This document shows, piece after piece, positions 22,901 to 34,245 of a DNA stretch of 64,000 bases. This stretch comes from Ailurus styani. Its lineage: Eukaryota > Chordata > Mammalia > Carnivora > Ailuridae. Each line of letters begins with the position of its first letter. The stretch's first letter is position 1. The notes below the pieces were generated by a model, which did not search any database, was not told the origin of the DNA, and was given only the letters and a program-made list of their open reading frames with translations. The stretch is taken from NCBI GenBank assembly GCA_002007465.1, contig LNAC01000781.1:573383-637382 (forward strand), in the 5' to 3' direction. Position numbers and translations under genes: made by a program.

Positions 22901-23008
22901 TTCTTTTCTGTATAATTGAATTATCATGCTAGTTTTAAGATTAAAGCATGCATAAAAGCATACCATGCATAACCTAAATTTCATAAGTCTTATTAAATTC
23001 ATCTTGGT

Positions 23009-23230
23009 GTGGGGGCATCTGGGTAGCTCAGTCAGTTAAGAGTCTGACTCTTGGTTTTAGCTTAGGTATGATCTCAAGCTCATGGGATCCAGCCCTGCAT
23101 GGGGCTCTGTGCTCAGCAGGGAGTCTGCTTGAGACACTCAAACTCTCAAACTCTCCACTCCCCAGCCTTCTCATTCTCTCTCTAAAATAACTAAAATAAA
23201 TCTTTTTTAAAAAGTCTAAAAAATAAATAA
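23009..23230 (+). mobile_element. CAN-SINE, older type, 15-bp TSD
   Basis: Head GGGGGCATCTGGGTAGCTCA, middle with repeated AAACTCTC, A-rich tail. Perfect flanks TAAATTCATCTTGGT at 22994-23008 and 23231-23245. Confidence 0.94.
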
Positions 23231-23394
23231 TAAATTCATCTTGGTTTTATAAAAAGTACAAAAATGTAAACAAGTAACAACTGCTTACTACATCCCTACA
23301 AATTTTCCTTTTGTATGAGACATTCCTCTATAACTACAATCCTGAAAATAGGCCTCTGAGTGCCAACAAGTTTTTACAAAAATTTTTTAGACAA

Positions 23395-24400
23395 AATCTA
23401 TGTGCCAGGCACTGTTCTAGGTGTTAAAGATATGGCAATGAACACATAACAAGCACCCCTTCTCCCTTCAGGTGGAGCTTTCATTAGAGTGTGTAGAAGC
23501 AGATAATAAAAATAAATAATTAAATTAGAAATCTGTTAGAAGATGATACTTTTACAAAGAGAAGTTAAGTAAGATAAGGAATTCCAGAGAATGAGGTTGC
23601 AATTTTGAATACAGTTGACCCTTGAACAACATGGGATTAGAGGCACTGACCCCCAAGCTGTTGAAAATCTGTGTGCAAACTCTGACTCCCCTAAAGCCTT
23701 ACTAATAGCCCACTGTTGACCAGAAGCCTTACCAATAACATAAATAGTTGATTAACATATGTTCTGTATATGTATCCTCTGTTGTACTCTTACAACAAAA
23801 TATGCAAGACAAAAGAAAATGTTATTAAGAAAAAATCATAAGAAAGAAACCATATTTACAGCTTTGTCTGTGTTTATCAAAAAAAATCTATGTATAAGTG
23901 GACCCACATAGTTCAAACCCATGTTGTTCAAGAGTCAACTGTAATGTGGTCACAGAATCTCTCATTGAAAAGGTGTTATCAGAGTAATCAGAAGGAGAAG
24001 AAGGAATAAGCCATGCTCACATCTGGGGCAAGCATTTTCCTGACAGAAGAAGGAGCCAGTGCAAATATTCCTAGGTGGGAGTGTGTCTGAAATGCTCAAA
24101 AAACATCAAGGATGCTAGTGTGACTAAAGCAGGTCAAGTGAAAGGAAGGGGTAGGAGATAAGAACAGGTCCCCTGCAGAGCCCACAGGCTATTTAAGGAT
24201 TTGGGCTTTTACTGCTGGATGAAAGTTCCTTTAAGAATTTTGAGATATGATCTGACAGATTTTAAAAGCTCACTCAGGTAGCTTCAAACCATAGAGGAAG
24301 AATAGGAGGGGAAGAATGGGAGCAGGGAGACAAGTTAAGAAGATAATGTCATAATCCAGTGAGAGATGATGATGCCCTACAGTCCTGATTAAATTAGCAT
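23395..24400 (-). mobile_element. LINE-2 fragment, antisense, split by a Tigger
   Basis: TGTGCCAGGCACTGTTCTAG is the complement of the conserved L2 3' end. After the inserted Tigger (23612-23941), antisense L2 ORF2 text resumes: GCTAGTGTGACTAAAGCAGG, AAGAATTTTGAGATATGATC, GGGAGCAGGGAGACAAGTTA and ATAATCCAGTGAGAGATGAT. Confidence 0.75.
23612..23941 (-). mobile_element. Tigger-type (Tc1/mariner) non-autonomous transposon
   Basis: A 330-bp element with terminal inverted repeats CAGTTGACCCTTGAACAAC and GTTGTTCAAGAGTCAACTG (one mismatch) and a TA duplication on each side (23610-23611 and 23942-23943). The interior contains CACTGTTGACCAGAAGCCTT and AAGTGGACCCACATAGTTC, as in Tigger-related MER elements. 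It has no transposase frame. Strand is inferred from the usual consensus direction. Confidence 0.88.
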
Positions 24401-24729
24401 TTGAAAATACTTCTGTAAATCTTTTTGAAGTCCTTGGAATCATGAAATCTGTATTATTTTTTGCATGAACATATGAGATATGAAGTTAGAGTGAGCTATA
24501 GAAAGATACATGATGGTTGGTACTTGTATGGAGCTGTATGGTATGCAATAGGCAATATGAGTGTTTATTATGGTTTGATCGGAGAAAGGTTAAGTGAAGA
24601 ACAGGGAACAATCTCTTTCTTTCTTTACCCAAAATATATTCAGAGAATCTGGAAGGCTACATAGATGTGCCATGAAATGGAAAGAAAAAAAAAATGAATT
24701 GTTAAACTAAATGAGTCTATCATCTCATG

Positions 24730-24775
<46 letters not shown>

Positions 24776-25479
24776 TTCTTCTATTGGATGTACTCGTTTT
24801 TGACAAGAAAATCAGCACTAGTGTTGATTTTTATGAGACAGTTTATGTTAATAGGAAGAATTCCTAGGGTCTCCATAAAATAGAGGAAACAATCCCTTGT
24901 TGGCTAAATGTCATTGTACTGACCAGTCTCACACCTTCTGAAAAGGCCTAAGAAAACTTTTGTTAAGTGTTTGGGAGTTACCGTTTTTGAGCCAAATGTC
25001 AAGTTGCTGAGCTTGCTTCCAGTTCTCTTTGTTCTCCACTGTGGCAGTAAAGAACTGTAATGTCTACAAGATGAGCCGGGTTCTGTGAGCCCAGAAAATG
25101 CCAATTTATATAAAAACCTAAGCCAGTTACTGGCTGCCTTGGACCAGAGGATGGAAAAATCCCTATTTTGAAGGGTATAAACACTAATTTGTCAAATTTG
25201 AGTATATATATTTCTTAGTAGCATTAAGTAATTGTTGCATTTAAGATTTTAGTTAATAAACTAATACATAATGTATGATTTATTATAAATGATGCTATTA
25301 ATCTGTTTTATTTATGCCACTAACTACTTGGTTACAAGATAATTCCCAAATGAACAATTTAATCATTACTATGGCTGATTTATATCATTATAGAAGGCTT
25401 AAAATTTTATGTTCCAATTACAAATGAATATCTTTAAAATGCTGTTTTAAGAAGAATGCGAATGGCTGAGATTTTAATA
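24401..25479. other. Low-repeat unassigned DNA
   Basis: Apart from a TG microsatellite, no repeat is recognised. Short frames at 24461-24664 (plus) and 24904-25184 (minus) show no domain. Confidence 0.5.
24732..24773 (+). repeat. (TG)n microsatellite
   Basis: About 16 uninterrupted TG units followed by TATG variants. Long enough to be polymorphic and to favour Z-DNA. Confidence 0.95.
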
Positions 25480-25960
25480 AGTGACTATCATATCCAGATG
25501 ATGGTCTATTGTTTCCATTCTGATGCCTGTAGAGCTGCCAGTCATAAAGACTCCTACACAGCAGGCAGGCAAAGAGCAGGCCTCCAGATGTATTTATGAA
25601 CCCTATGCAGCCTGCTGTCTACATATTGTTTAAGGCTGACAAAGACAATCTGTCAACTGTGGGGTACATGTCTATTTAAAGTTTTAAGTGTTGTCTAAAA
25701 AGTACATATTTCAATGCTTGCATTATTTTCATTCTCTTTCAAGTATTGTACTATCATTAAAATGCAACTTTCATATGCCCAAGATTTTGAAATGACTAAT
25801 ATTTTTTAAAATGTAAATGAAAGTTTATGAGGAACATGAGCCAACCAATTTAAATCTCAGGAAAATACTTTATTGCACTTAAATGCAAGCTTTTACACTA
25901 TTTTCATTATATTTTCTGTTGCGGTCACTGTAATTAAATAAAACTTGGGTTTGAGAAACT
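25480..25960. other. Candidate conserved non-coding block
   Basis: Repeat-free, balanced composition inside AT-rich DNA. It contains a 9-bp inverted pair ACAGCAGGC (25558-25566) and GCCTGCTGT (25610-25618). No open frame of note and no splice-flanked exon. The suggestion that it is conserved is inference from texture only. Confidence 0.3.
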
Positions 25961-26024
25961 CAGATTTACATTTAAAATGTAATTTTAGTTATTTATATTT
26001 AGCCATTCTAGTATTTCTGAAGTA

Positions 26025-26135
26025 ATTAAAAAATTATAAAAATTATAATAATTATAAAATATTTTTATATAATTATAAAATTATAATAATTATAATTTTA
26101 TATAATTATAAAAATTATAATAATTTAAAAATATC
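26025..26135 (+). repeat. AT-rich imperfect tandem repeat
   Basis: About three imperfect copies of an AATTATAAAAATTATAATAA-like unit of roughly 33-40 bp, separated by ATATTTTTATAT-like spacers. Confidence 0.85.
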
Positions 26136-26582
26136 TGATATATCCTATATCCTCAGTTTCAGTCATTATATGTGACATGATCATATCTCTAACATCCTTA
26201 AGTTTTTATCACCAAGAAAAGAGTCAACCAGCCCCAACATGTAGATAATTGTACTTTGATGTCTGTGTGGCATCTGGGCATGCTCTCACCTCATGCTCAT
26301 CACCCTTGCTGTCATCCTGTTGGAGAGGCCCTCTGATTTTCTCCTTTCCCCATATCTTCATCCACCTATTGATGTACCTTTCCTCTCTCCTTACTCATCC
26401 TTCCACTACTCCCTTAGTCCTTTATATTTTTTTCTTCTGGAATTCCATTCTACTCTAAATGTTCTCCACTAGATTTCTACTTCTTTGATAGAAAGCTACT
26501 TCATCTTATTCTTTTCCAGGCACAAATGCAGAGAAAAGTCAAAATTCTCTTACTACAAATTATTATTTAGAATTTTACTTCT
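26136..26582. other. Unassigned DNA
   Basis: Pyrimidine-rich in part (26290-26420). A 69-codon frame lacks features. No repeat named. Confidence 0.45.
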
Positions 26583-26793
26583 GGGGAGCCTAGGTGGCTC
26601 AGTTGGTTAAGTGTCTGACTCTTGATTTTGGCTCAGATCATGACCTCAGGGTAGTGAGATTGAATTCTGTGTCCAGCTCTGCACTGGGTGTGGAGCCTGC
26701 TTGGGATTCTTTCTCTCCCTCTGCCCCTCTCCTCACTTGTGCTTTTCTCTTTCTCTCTCAATAAATAAATAAATCTTTAAAAAAATAAAAATA
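26583..26793 (+). mobile_element. CAN-SINE, older type
   Basis: Head GGGGAGCCTAGGTGGCTCAG, TTGGTTAAGTGTCTGACTCT, CT-rich middle, AATAAATAAATAAATCTTT tail. Weak flanks AATTTTACT and AATTTTATT. Confidence 0.92.
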
Positions 26794-27074
26794 CAATTTT
26801 ATTTTTTATTTCCCAAGACCATAAAAATAAGGCTTCTTTTTTTCAAGCTATTCAATGACATCATCTCTAGCAATCCTCATTACCATTTTCTATCTTTCTT
26901 CTTGTTATCAACTTCTTGTATTCACTGACAATTTTCACACTTGATTCTTCTATACTCAAAATCCGATAACCCCCAAGTCCTTGACCTATTTAACTGTGAC
27001 AAAAGCAAAAATGATAACAGCAACAAAAAGAACAATGTAAAAACAAACAAACAAACAAAACAATAATGTAATAA

Positions 27075-27450
27075 ACACAATTCTTCCATGCTGGGTTTTT
27101 GCTAGGCTCTTTTTTTTTTTTTTTTAAAGATTTTATTTATTTATTTCACAGCGGGAGAGAGATCACAAGGAGGCAGAGAGGCAGGCAGAGAGAGAGGGGG
27201 AAGCAGGCTCCCTGCTGAGCAGAGAGCCCGATGCGGGCCTCGATCCCAGGACCCTGAGATCATGACCTGAGCCGAAAGCAGAGGCTTTAACCCACTGAGC
27301 CACCCAGGCGCCCATTGCTAGGCTCTTTAATACATGTTTTTTCATTAATGTTTATAGTAGCACTTTAATTCCACTTATTAGGAAACTGAGGGCCACTGAA
27401 GCTAAGTAATTTTCCAAGGTCATGTAGCTTAAGAGATAGATGTCAGAATC
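27075..27450 (-). mobile_element. MIR fragment, antisense, split by a SINE
   Basis: TTTGCTAGGCTCTTTAATAC on the left side of the SINE insertion continues to TTAATGTTTATAGTAGCACT, TTAGGAAACTGAGGGCCACT and TTCCAAGGTCATGTAGCTTA, the antisense MIR core. Confidence 0.65.
27113..27314 (-). mobile_element. CAN-SINE, young, antisense
   Basis: Near-consensus complement with the CACAGCGGGAGAGAGATCAC (CTGTGAAAT-variant) end. Perfect 14-bp flanks TTGCTAGGCTCTTT at 27099-27112 and 27315-27328, inside a MIR. Confidence 0.96.
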
Positions 27451-28390
27451 TGTGACCTTTTTTCTCTATACCATGTGGCCTTTACCCTCAGTTTGTTGAC
27501 CTCACTATTTCAGTGACCTTTACTTGTACTACATTTTAATCACTTCCTCCAAAAACCTTGTTATCTTCTACAAAACTAAACTTCTGAAATCTTGAGATTA
27601 ATACACCAATTTTTACCATATTTCCTTTCTCTGTTTCTATTAATTTCTAAGTATTTTTCTCCAATTTCATTGCTTTAGTCTTTCTGTTTTTCTTTTTAAA
27701 GATTTTATTTATTTATTTGAGAGAGAGACCACACACAAGAGCAAGGGGGTGGTGTGCAGAGGGAGAAGCAGACTCCTTGCTGAGCAGGGAGCCCCATGGG
27801 GCTCCATCCCAGGATTCTGGGATCATGACCTGAACCGAAGGCAGATGCTTAACTAACTGAGCCACCCAGGGGCCCCTCAGTTAGTCTTTCAATATACATC
27901 TGTATGTTCATTTAAAAACTCCAAACCCTGTATGCCTAATTCAGTGCACAAATATCACTACAGCAAAACTGTGCATCCCAAAAAAATGTGTCTTCAAACT
28001 GAGCTAGAACTAACTTGCTCACTCATTTTCATTGCAGTCCAGTCCACACTTCATTATTCTTTACAGCACTACTTCCTTACCTCCTTCACAAATGTCTTCA
28101 TTTCCCATTTTGTAAAATAAAGACCACTTAAGCAGAATTTCATCAATTTTCCTGATATTCCATTATGAGATTTAACTGCAGCCATCCTTTCTATTAAGTC
28201 CACTTTCAAAGGAAGATTCCCTGCTTCTGTCCAAGGTCTATCTCTGCAGTCTTCATCATTACCTACTGTAGTCTTCATGTCATGAAATATGTTCCCTCAT
28301 CCAAATCCCTCCTTGTAGTCTACAGATGTGCTCTGTTTCTCTCAAATTAACAACAACAACAAAAAACCCAAAAAACAAAGCCAAATACAA
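27451..28390 (+). other. Pyrimidine-rich DNA, possibly upstream L2
   Basis: Apart from the SINE at 27685-27880, the sequence is rich in CT and short CCTTC words, as in the coding strand of L2 ORF2. The following block is a clearer L2 match, so this may be its 5' continuation. No frame is intact. A (CAA)n run lies at 28350-28365. Confidence 0.3.
27685..27880 (-). mobile_element. CAN-SINE, older type, antisense
   Basis: TTTTTAAAGATTTTATTTAT to GAGCCACCCAGGGGCC with several differences from the young form. Perfect flanks TTAGTCTTTC at 27675-27684 and 27881-27890. Confidence 0.94.
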
Positions 28391-29000
28391 ACAGACAAAA
28401 CCTGTTTTTTATTTCTATTCTCCTTTACTCTCTTACTATTCATCTCAGCACATCCATTTTCAACTCACTAAAATCTGGTTGTAATCCATTGAAATGACTG
28501 TCTCCATGATCAACAATCCCTAGCTGGGAAATCCAATGGGTGCTTTGCAGTCATTTTATGATCTCTTTATGATATTTGACTTTTTAACTATTTCTTCCCT
28601 GCTTTCTTCCTTCTTTTTTCTCGATCTTATGTAATATCACATATTTATTTATTCAACAAATACTAATGGACCAGTTATTATATGTTACGTCTCTACTGTC
28701 ACAAAAGGCACATTTGTTCTTGTTTCCATACCTAGAGTTCTGTCAATTTTAATCTTACCCTTTATGCAGGATTCACCTCCCCTCTTAAGCCTCTACCTCA
28801 GCCTTAAGTAATCTCTTCAGCATCTGAACTGCTATCAGGGTTAAAGTATAAATTAACTCCTTAGCATTTAGTTAGAGTTATCTTGAATAGTTCATTACAG
28901 CCTGTGGGGGATTAAATCCTAAAGGCATTTACAATTGGGCTGCAAGTGCCTTCAGGGTAGTCACCATATTTCATGTCTTCTCTCTTTTCTATTGTATTTC
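28391..29000 (+). mobile_element. LINE-2 ORF2 remnant, sense
   Basis: CTCACTAAAATCTGGTTGTA, ATTGAAATGACTGTCTCCAT, GGGAAATCCAATGGGTGCTT and ATGATCTCTTTATGATATTT follow the reverse-transcriptase coding order of L2 (the region before and at the catalytic 'AFDT' motif). Further on, TAAATTAACTCCTTAGCATT resembles the later coding block. Every frame is broken. Confidence 0.5.
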
Positions 29001-29084
29001 TTAGCAATAAAGATGTGTTCGATAAGAATGTACTGATTTCTCTTAACCTTTACATTCAAGGTCTCAATTAAAAACTCCAAACTT

Positions 29085-29305
29085 GGGGCACCTGGGAGGC
29101 TTAATCTGTTAAGTGTCCGACTCTTGGTTTTGGCTCAGGTCCTGATCTCATGCGTCCTGAGATCGAGCACCGCAGGAGATCAAACCCTGGGTTACCAGAT
29201 CAGTGGGAGTCTGCTTGGATATTCTCTCTCTCTACCCTTTCTCTTATCCTCTCTCTCTCTCTCTCTCTCTCAAATAAATAAATAAAATCTTTAAAAAAAA
29301 ACCAA
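29085..29305 (+). mobile_element. CAN-SINE, older type
   Basis: GGGGCACCTGGGAGGCTTAA head, internal GGAGATCAAACCCTGGGTTA difference, expanded (CT)n middle and AAATAAATAAATAAAATCTT tail. Flanks CTCCAAACTT at 29075-29084 and 29310-29319. Confidence 0.93.
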
Positions 29306-29599
29306 AACTCTCCAAACTTTACCAATGTAAAATTCTCTTTCTCTAAACTCCTACCTGTATAAATCAACAGTATTGCAGAAAAATCACATATCCATGACAT
29401 TTGTGCCTCTTTAAAGTTTAAGGTCTTCAATTTGAGCTAGAACTGAGTCAACTTGTTCATTCCAGTGTTCTTTTATAGTCCTATTATAAATTCAAAAGTA
29501 TGGATGAAATTTGTAATTTTATAGAAAAATAAAATTTTACAAAATAAATTCCAAGAGAAACATGAGATGATTAACACAAATGAAAATAATTTCCTTATT

Positions 29600-30420
29600 C
29601 TTCCCAAAAGCAAAAGATCCAATCAGTTTCAAAATGTTAAAGACTAGATACTACAGTGTTTTTAATTTCAAGGTATTTCTATAATTCTAAAATATTTATA
29701 TGAAAGAAAGATCTCAATATTTAACAGAAATTTCAACAAAAGTAGATTAAATATAGTCATGAGCACTGATGCAAAATTCCACACTAAAATCCTCACAAAA
29801 AGAATCCAAAATCACATTAAAATCATGACCCTGTGGATTTAGTTCAGAGATGTACAGATAGATCAATATTAATCACAGTGATAACTCCGAGGAGGAAAAC
29901 CATATTATCTCCACAGATATTAATGAGGCATTTGACAAAATTCAATAATCATTTTTGTTTTTAAAAATAAAATGACCAGGGCGCCTAGGTGGCTCAGATA
30001 AGCCTCTGCCTTCAGCTCAGGTCATGATCTCAGGGTCCTGGGATCGAATTCCACATCGGGCTCTCTGCTCAGCAGGGAGCCTGCTTCTCTCTCTCTGCCT
30101 GCCTCTCTGCCTACTTGTGATCTGTCTCTGTCAAATAAATAAATAAAATCTTTAAAAATAAATAAATAAATAAAATAAAATGACCAAAGCAAATAAAATA
30201 AAATAAAATAAAATGAACAATAAATTAGTAATAGATTAATGACTCCTTAAAATGAAAACAGCATATCTCTCATCCAAATCCACCATCACGCATAATGGAA
30301 AAATGCCATGGGCACTGCCACTGAAATAAAAAAATAGGTTAAGATGTCAGTATGACTACCATTAGTTACTGTTGCTATTGTGTCATTTTGTGCATATATA
30401 TTCATAAATTTGTATTTTGA
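29600..30420 (+). mobile_element. Old L1M ORF2 remnant, split by a SINE
   Basis: GCACTGATGCAAAATTCCAC, AAGAATCCAAAATCACATTA, ATGACCCTGTGGATTTAGTT and CACAGATATTAATGAGGCAT then TTGACAAAATTCAATAATC follow the reverse-transcriptase coding order of L1 ORF2. Text resumes beyond the SINE at 29979-30171. Many frameshifts. Confidence 0.7.
29979..30171 (+). mobile_element. CAN-SINE with an 8-bp head deletion
   Basis: GGGCGCCTAGGTGGCTCAG runs directly into ATAAGCCTCTGCC, so the usual TGGGTTA region is missing. Perfect 15-bp flanks AAAATAAAATGACCA at 29964-29978 and 30172-30186. 'CCTACTTGTGATC' 3' variant. Confidence 0.95.
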
Positions 30421-30609
30421 CTATAGAGACCTCTAGCATAAGAAATTTCCCTTCCTCATGCAGTTTAACACTTTGGGGTCTGAATTCCATTTGTTTGATA
30501 TTAAGATCACGACTTAAAATTTTTTCTTTTAAATTTTTATTTTCCTAGTTTATTCCTACAGTCAATAAAATTACCTTGGTTAGCTCACTTTTTGTATCAG
30601 TCAGAAACC

Positions 30610-31150
30610 AAGTCATTATTAGTATGATGTCAATGAAAGGTTTAATTTAGGAATTAGAATTTATACCAATGTGGAAGTAGCTGGGGAAGTCAACATCTGG
30701 AAAGAGAGAACTGGAGAATGAGAGAGAAAGTCAGCAATCACAAATGCCTAAAGCACTGGCATAAATGCAATAGTATGAACTCATGATAAAATACAAGAAG
30801 CCATGCTCTACAAACAATGGGGATGTTTGCAGAGGTCGAAGGACACTGCTGTCTCTGTTGCATTGTTGCACAGGCATGGCTCTGGTGCTGAGCATTGGGC
30901 CAGCAGTGGTCAGGAGGCCAGGGGCTTAGGAAACACCATGATTCAGAGCACAGGAGTAAAACAAGCACAAGCTGAGGAATACCACATATGGCTGTATTTG
31001 ACCATTATCATATCTGACCACCAGAGCCTTCCAAAATAAATGGCTTCTTCCTATTTTCACTCCATACCTTCCAGGAGTTCCTGTCTTTGACCAACTTTAA
31101 CCAGGTACTATAGAATGAACAGGAATTTTGGAAACAATTTCCAAATACAG
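30610..31150. other. Unclassified repeat-like block
   Basis: The text (AGAAACCAAGTCATTATTAG, GTGGAAGTAGCTGGGGAAG, TCTTTGACCAACTTTAACC) is more GC-rich than its flanks and looks like a decayed LTR or DNA element. Two overlapping frames on opposite strands (30738-31039) have no domain. I cannot name a family. Confidence 0.3.
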
Positions 31151-31389
31151 ACAGTCAGTAATGGCATTTTGATTCAATTTGCTTATTTATCTATTACTTA
31201 ATTCTGTAAATTTGAAATTATATTCTTTGATTCCCAGATACTTCAGATATGGTAACAGACTTGCTCTACTGTTTATCTTCGTTCTCTTTAAATGGTTAAC
31301 ATTTTCTCATTCTTAAAGAATATAAAATTTATATTTAGTTTGTGTTGATTCTAAATAAAATAAATTCAAAGTTCAAGACTTTGCCATTC

Positions 31390-32930
31390 CTTTCCAGTCA
31401 CCCTTTGTTTGATTGAAATTCACCTACAGGGAGTTTCCCTAACAAGGACTTTTGGGAATACTAATCCCCAAGTGCTCGTGTGTTCAAAAAATTTGTTGAA
31501 TTTTCACTTGGACGACAAGTTGCCTGGAAATATAATCTTTGGCTTACACTTCCCTCAACTATCATATAAATATTGCTCCATTGTCTTCTGATGCTGAATA
31601 CTACTAAGGAAAACATGAAATCTGGTTGATTTGTTTTTTCTCTTCTAAGTGACTTGATACCTTGGCCTAGTGTTGCAAAGGATTCTTTTTTTTTATTTAT
31701 TTATTTTATTCTTTTTTTTTAAAGATTTTATTTATTTATTTCACAGAGGGAGAGAGATCACAAGGAGGCAGAGAGGCAGGCAGAGAGAGAGAGGGGGAAG
31801 CAGGCTCCCTGCTGAGCAGAGAGCCCGATGTGGGCCTCGATCCCAGGACCCTGAGATCATGACCTGAGCCGAAAGCAGAGGCTTTAACCCACTGAGCCAC
31901 CCAGGCGTCCACGGATTCTTTTTTTTTTAAGGACCAATACTTTATCAAATGTATTTCGTTATTGACCATTCTGGTTTAAATTGTCCTGGCATATGACATG
32001 TCCTTTCAAAATGTAGATCCAGGCCTTCTTTAATTTCAGGAATGTTTTCTTGAATTATATGTTTCTATATTCTGTTCCATTGTTTTGGCTTTCTTCTTGG
32101 TAAACTCCAATTACGCACATTTGATCTCTTTTGCCTTTCTTGTGTATCTAACTATTCCCTTTAATCCTTTTTAAGTCCTCTGCATTTCTCTTTTATTTTA
32201 GTCACTTTTTTCATTCTATACTCCAGATCTCTTCCTGTGTTAGCCCCAATGTTTATGCTGCCTCATTCTCCAATTTTGTCTCATATTTCTGTGATTTTTT
32301 TTATTGTTCTTCCTACATTTTCCTGAGTTCTACTAAAGTACATTTCATTTCCTTCTATGTTCTCACCATATTTTTCCAAAAATCTTGTGTTTGTACTTTG
32401 AGGCCTCCTTTTATAAAAGTGATTATTTCATTTTTCTCATTTTTCTTTTTTAGTTAATGATGAAGTATTTGGGCAGAACTTTCATCTGTTCTTTCTCATT
32501 TTGTGATGTGCTTTTTGCGTAAGTCTTTCCTCTTTTATCTCTTCTATTAGCTGTGTGTCAGTGCTGGGCCAGCTTGAATTTTACTTCTTACTATGGAATA
32601 AATTAGATTTTCCTTGTCCAGCAATTTCAGGCATTTCCTTTAGGTAGTGTAGTTTTATTGGTATTTTCTAAGACACTTCATCGCTTATTTGTCATTCTAT
32701 ACATATTCTATACATATCTTTCATGCACTTTGACATATTTATCTTTCCAGTTTCTGCTTTGTCCTTCCCTGATCCACAGATCTTACTTCATTTAGGCCTT
32801 TCCTGAGATCTGTTGCTTCTGGACTATCATGCTATTCCCCTTACTATCTGGACATGTGCCTTGTGCTGCCATTCAATCCATTCAGTTTTGTGCCAATCTT
32901 ACTTGTTTTTAGTAGTCTTTACACTTAAAA
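31390..32930 (-). other. T-rich block, possibly antisense old L1 or ERV
   Basis: Long T-rich sequence with words such as CATGTCCTTTCAAAATGTAG, TTTTGGCTTTCTTCTTGGTA and CCTGAGTTCTACTAAAGTAC, which I associate with antisense untranslated regions of old mammalian retroelements. It is broken by the SINE at 31694. It ends at an A-run (32928-32939). Class not established. Confidence 0.3.
31694..31912 (-). mobile_element. CAN-SINE, young, antisense
   Basis: Near-consensus complement with the CACAGAGGGAGAGAGATCAC end and a long mixed T/TTTA tail at the left. Flanks GGATTCTTTTTTTT at 31680-31693 and 31913-31926. Confidence 0.96.
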
Positions 32931-33445
32931 AAAAAAAAACTATGGGGTATATATGTTTTCTGATTTCAATGTAAGAAGAAATTGGAGATTTTGTTTGTTT
33001 ATTTGTTTTAATTTGCCTTGCTGCTTTTGTAAGATAGAGGAAGATGGGACACTGTTCTAGTCCCCATTTATTGGAAGTAAAGAACTCCAGTTTTACTTCT
33101 GAATGTAATAGTTTAAAACGAATATGTCTTTGTATTCAGCAGCCTGTGACAAATTTTTCTTGCATACTATGTGGTGTTTTTTTTTTTCATCTTTGGAATC
33201 ATTTTTCCCAAAATTTCTTCTTGATATATATTTTAGAAATCATTCTATTCTATTGATTGAGTTCTTCCTTCAGAGACACTAATTATACTTTACTGAAACA
33301 CCTTTTCTTTAATATATTTATCTTTTTAATAAAATGCATGCATTACTGTATTTAATGAAATGTACTTAATCAACTCTTTCCTTCATATCAGTATTTTAAT
33401 TTTCAGTGCTATTGTTGTTTATAGCCTCAATTTATTTCTTGACAT
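32931..33445. other. Unassigned DNA
   Basis: AT-rich, with a T-run at 33179-33190. Nothing recognised. Confidence 0.5.
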
Positions 33446-33815
33446 GTGTAATGAATGTTGTGATGCACCACCCAGATTGTCCCTTGATGAGAGAGGCACT
33501 CAGTTGACAAGAGTGTTGACTGATAATGGCTTATAACTTAATTTCTCTCTGAGAATTCCTTAGACCAAAACAGAACTCCCTAAACCAAAGTTGCATGCCT
33601 CCCCACCCCAAAGATAGTTCATGTCAAATGATTGGCCCAGTAAAGCCACACATATACTTGACCTCCTTGCCACAATTCAGGTCAAAATTCAAATGGCCAT
33701 TCCAGCTCCAGAACCCTTCATGGGATTGGCTGAGGCATCTGTTGTAACTATTTCAGTTTCCCCTTTCCCACCCCAGTCCTACTGCCCCTGTTCCCTAATA
33801 ATGGCTTGTTCCTAA
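33446..33815 (+). repeat. Possible ERVL-type LTR
   Basis: ATGATTGGCCCAGTAAAGCC, CCTTGCCACAATTCAGGTCA, ATGGGATTGGCTGAGGCATC and CCACCCCAGTCCTACTGCCC have the CCAAT-box-rich character of an LTR promoter region. The block ends in TAATAATGGCTTGTTCCTAA without a clear AATAAA. Confidence 0.45.
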
Positions 33816-33824
33816 GAATAACTG

Positions 33825-34245
33825 TGGCAAATTGAAGATGGCCACAAATTCTCTGATACTCTTCTCCTAAGATATAAGGTCTAGGTTTCTTCCTCCAGAA
33901 ACAGGTCCCCTACGACCACTTTGATCAACAGACTACAATGTAAGGGACACTTTGGCAGTTTATGCCTAGATTCTGAGAGGATAGGACTAAAGAGGAGAGA
34001 CAAGCTAAGTATAGCCTTATAGACATCTTCTAAGGCATCAGGCATGTTGGTGACCTGCAGACCAGTCCAGCTGCCAAGTGAATATAGCCCCAACTGACTA
34101 ATATAAACCCTATATGAAGCAGAAGAATCATTTAGACAAACTGTGCCCACATTTCTGACCCACATGATTTTGAAATATAATAAAATGGTTATTTTTAAGC
34201 TATTATATTTTTGTCGTTGTTGTTGTATAGCAATACATAACTCAA
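33825..34245 (+). repeat. Possible MaLR-like LTR
   Basis: GAAGATGGCCACAAATTCTC near the start and AAATAATAAA-like ATAATAAAATGG then TTTTTAAGCTATTAT and AGCAATACATAACTCA near the end resemble the 3' end of an old LTR. A 94-codon minus-strand frame (33881-34165) through it has no known domain. Confidence 0.4.

Noticed and set aside
31670..31867. Frame with FKDFIYLFHRGREITRRQ
   Set aside because: Translation of the antisense SINE tail and CT-rich part; recurring at 14182, 29200 and 40475.
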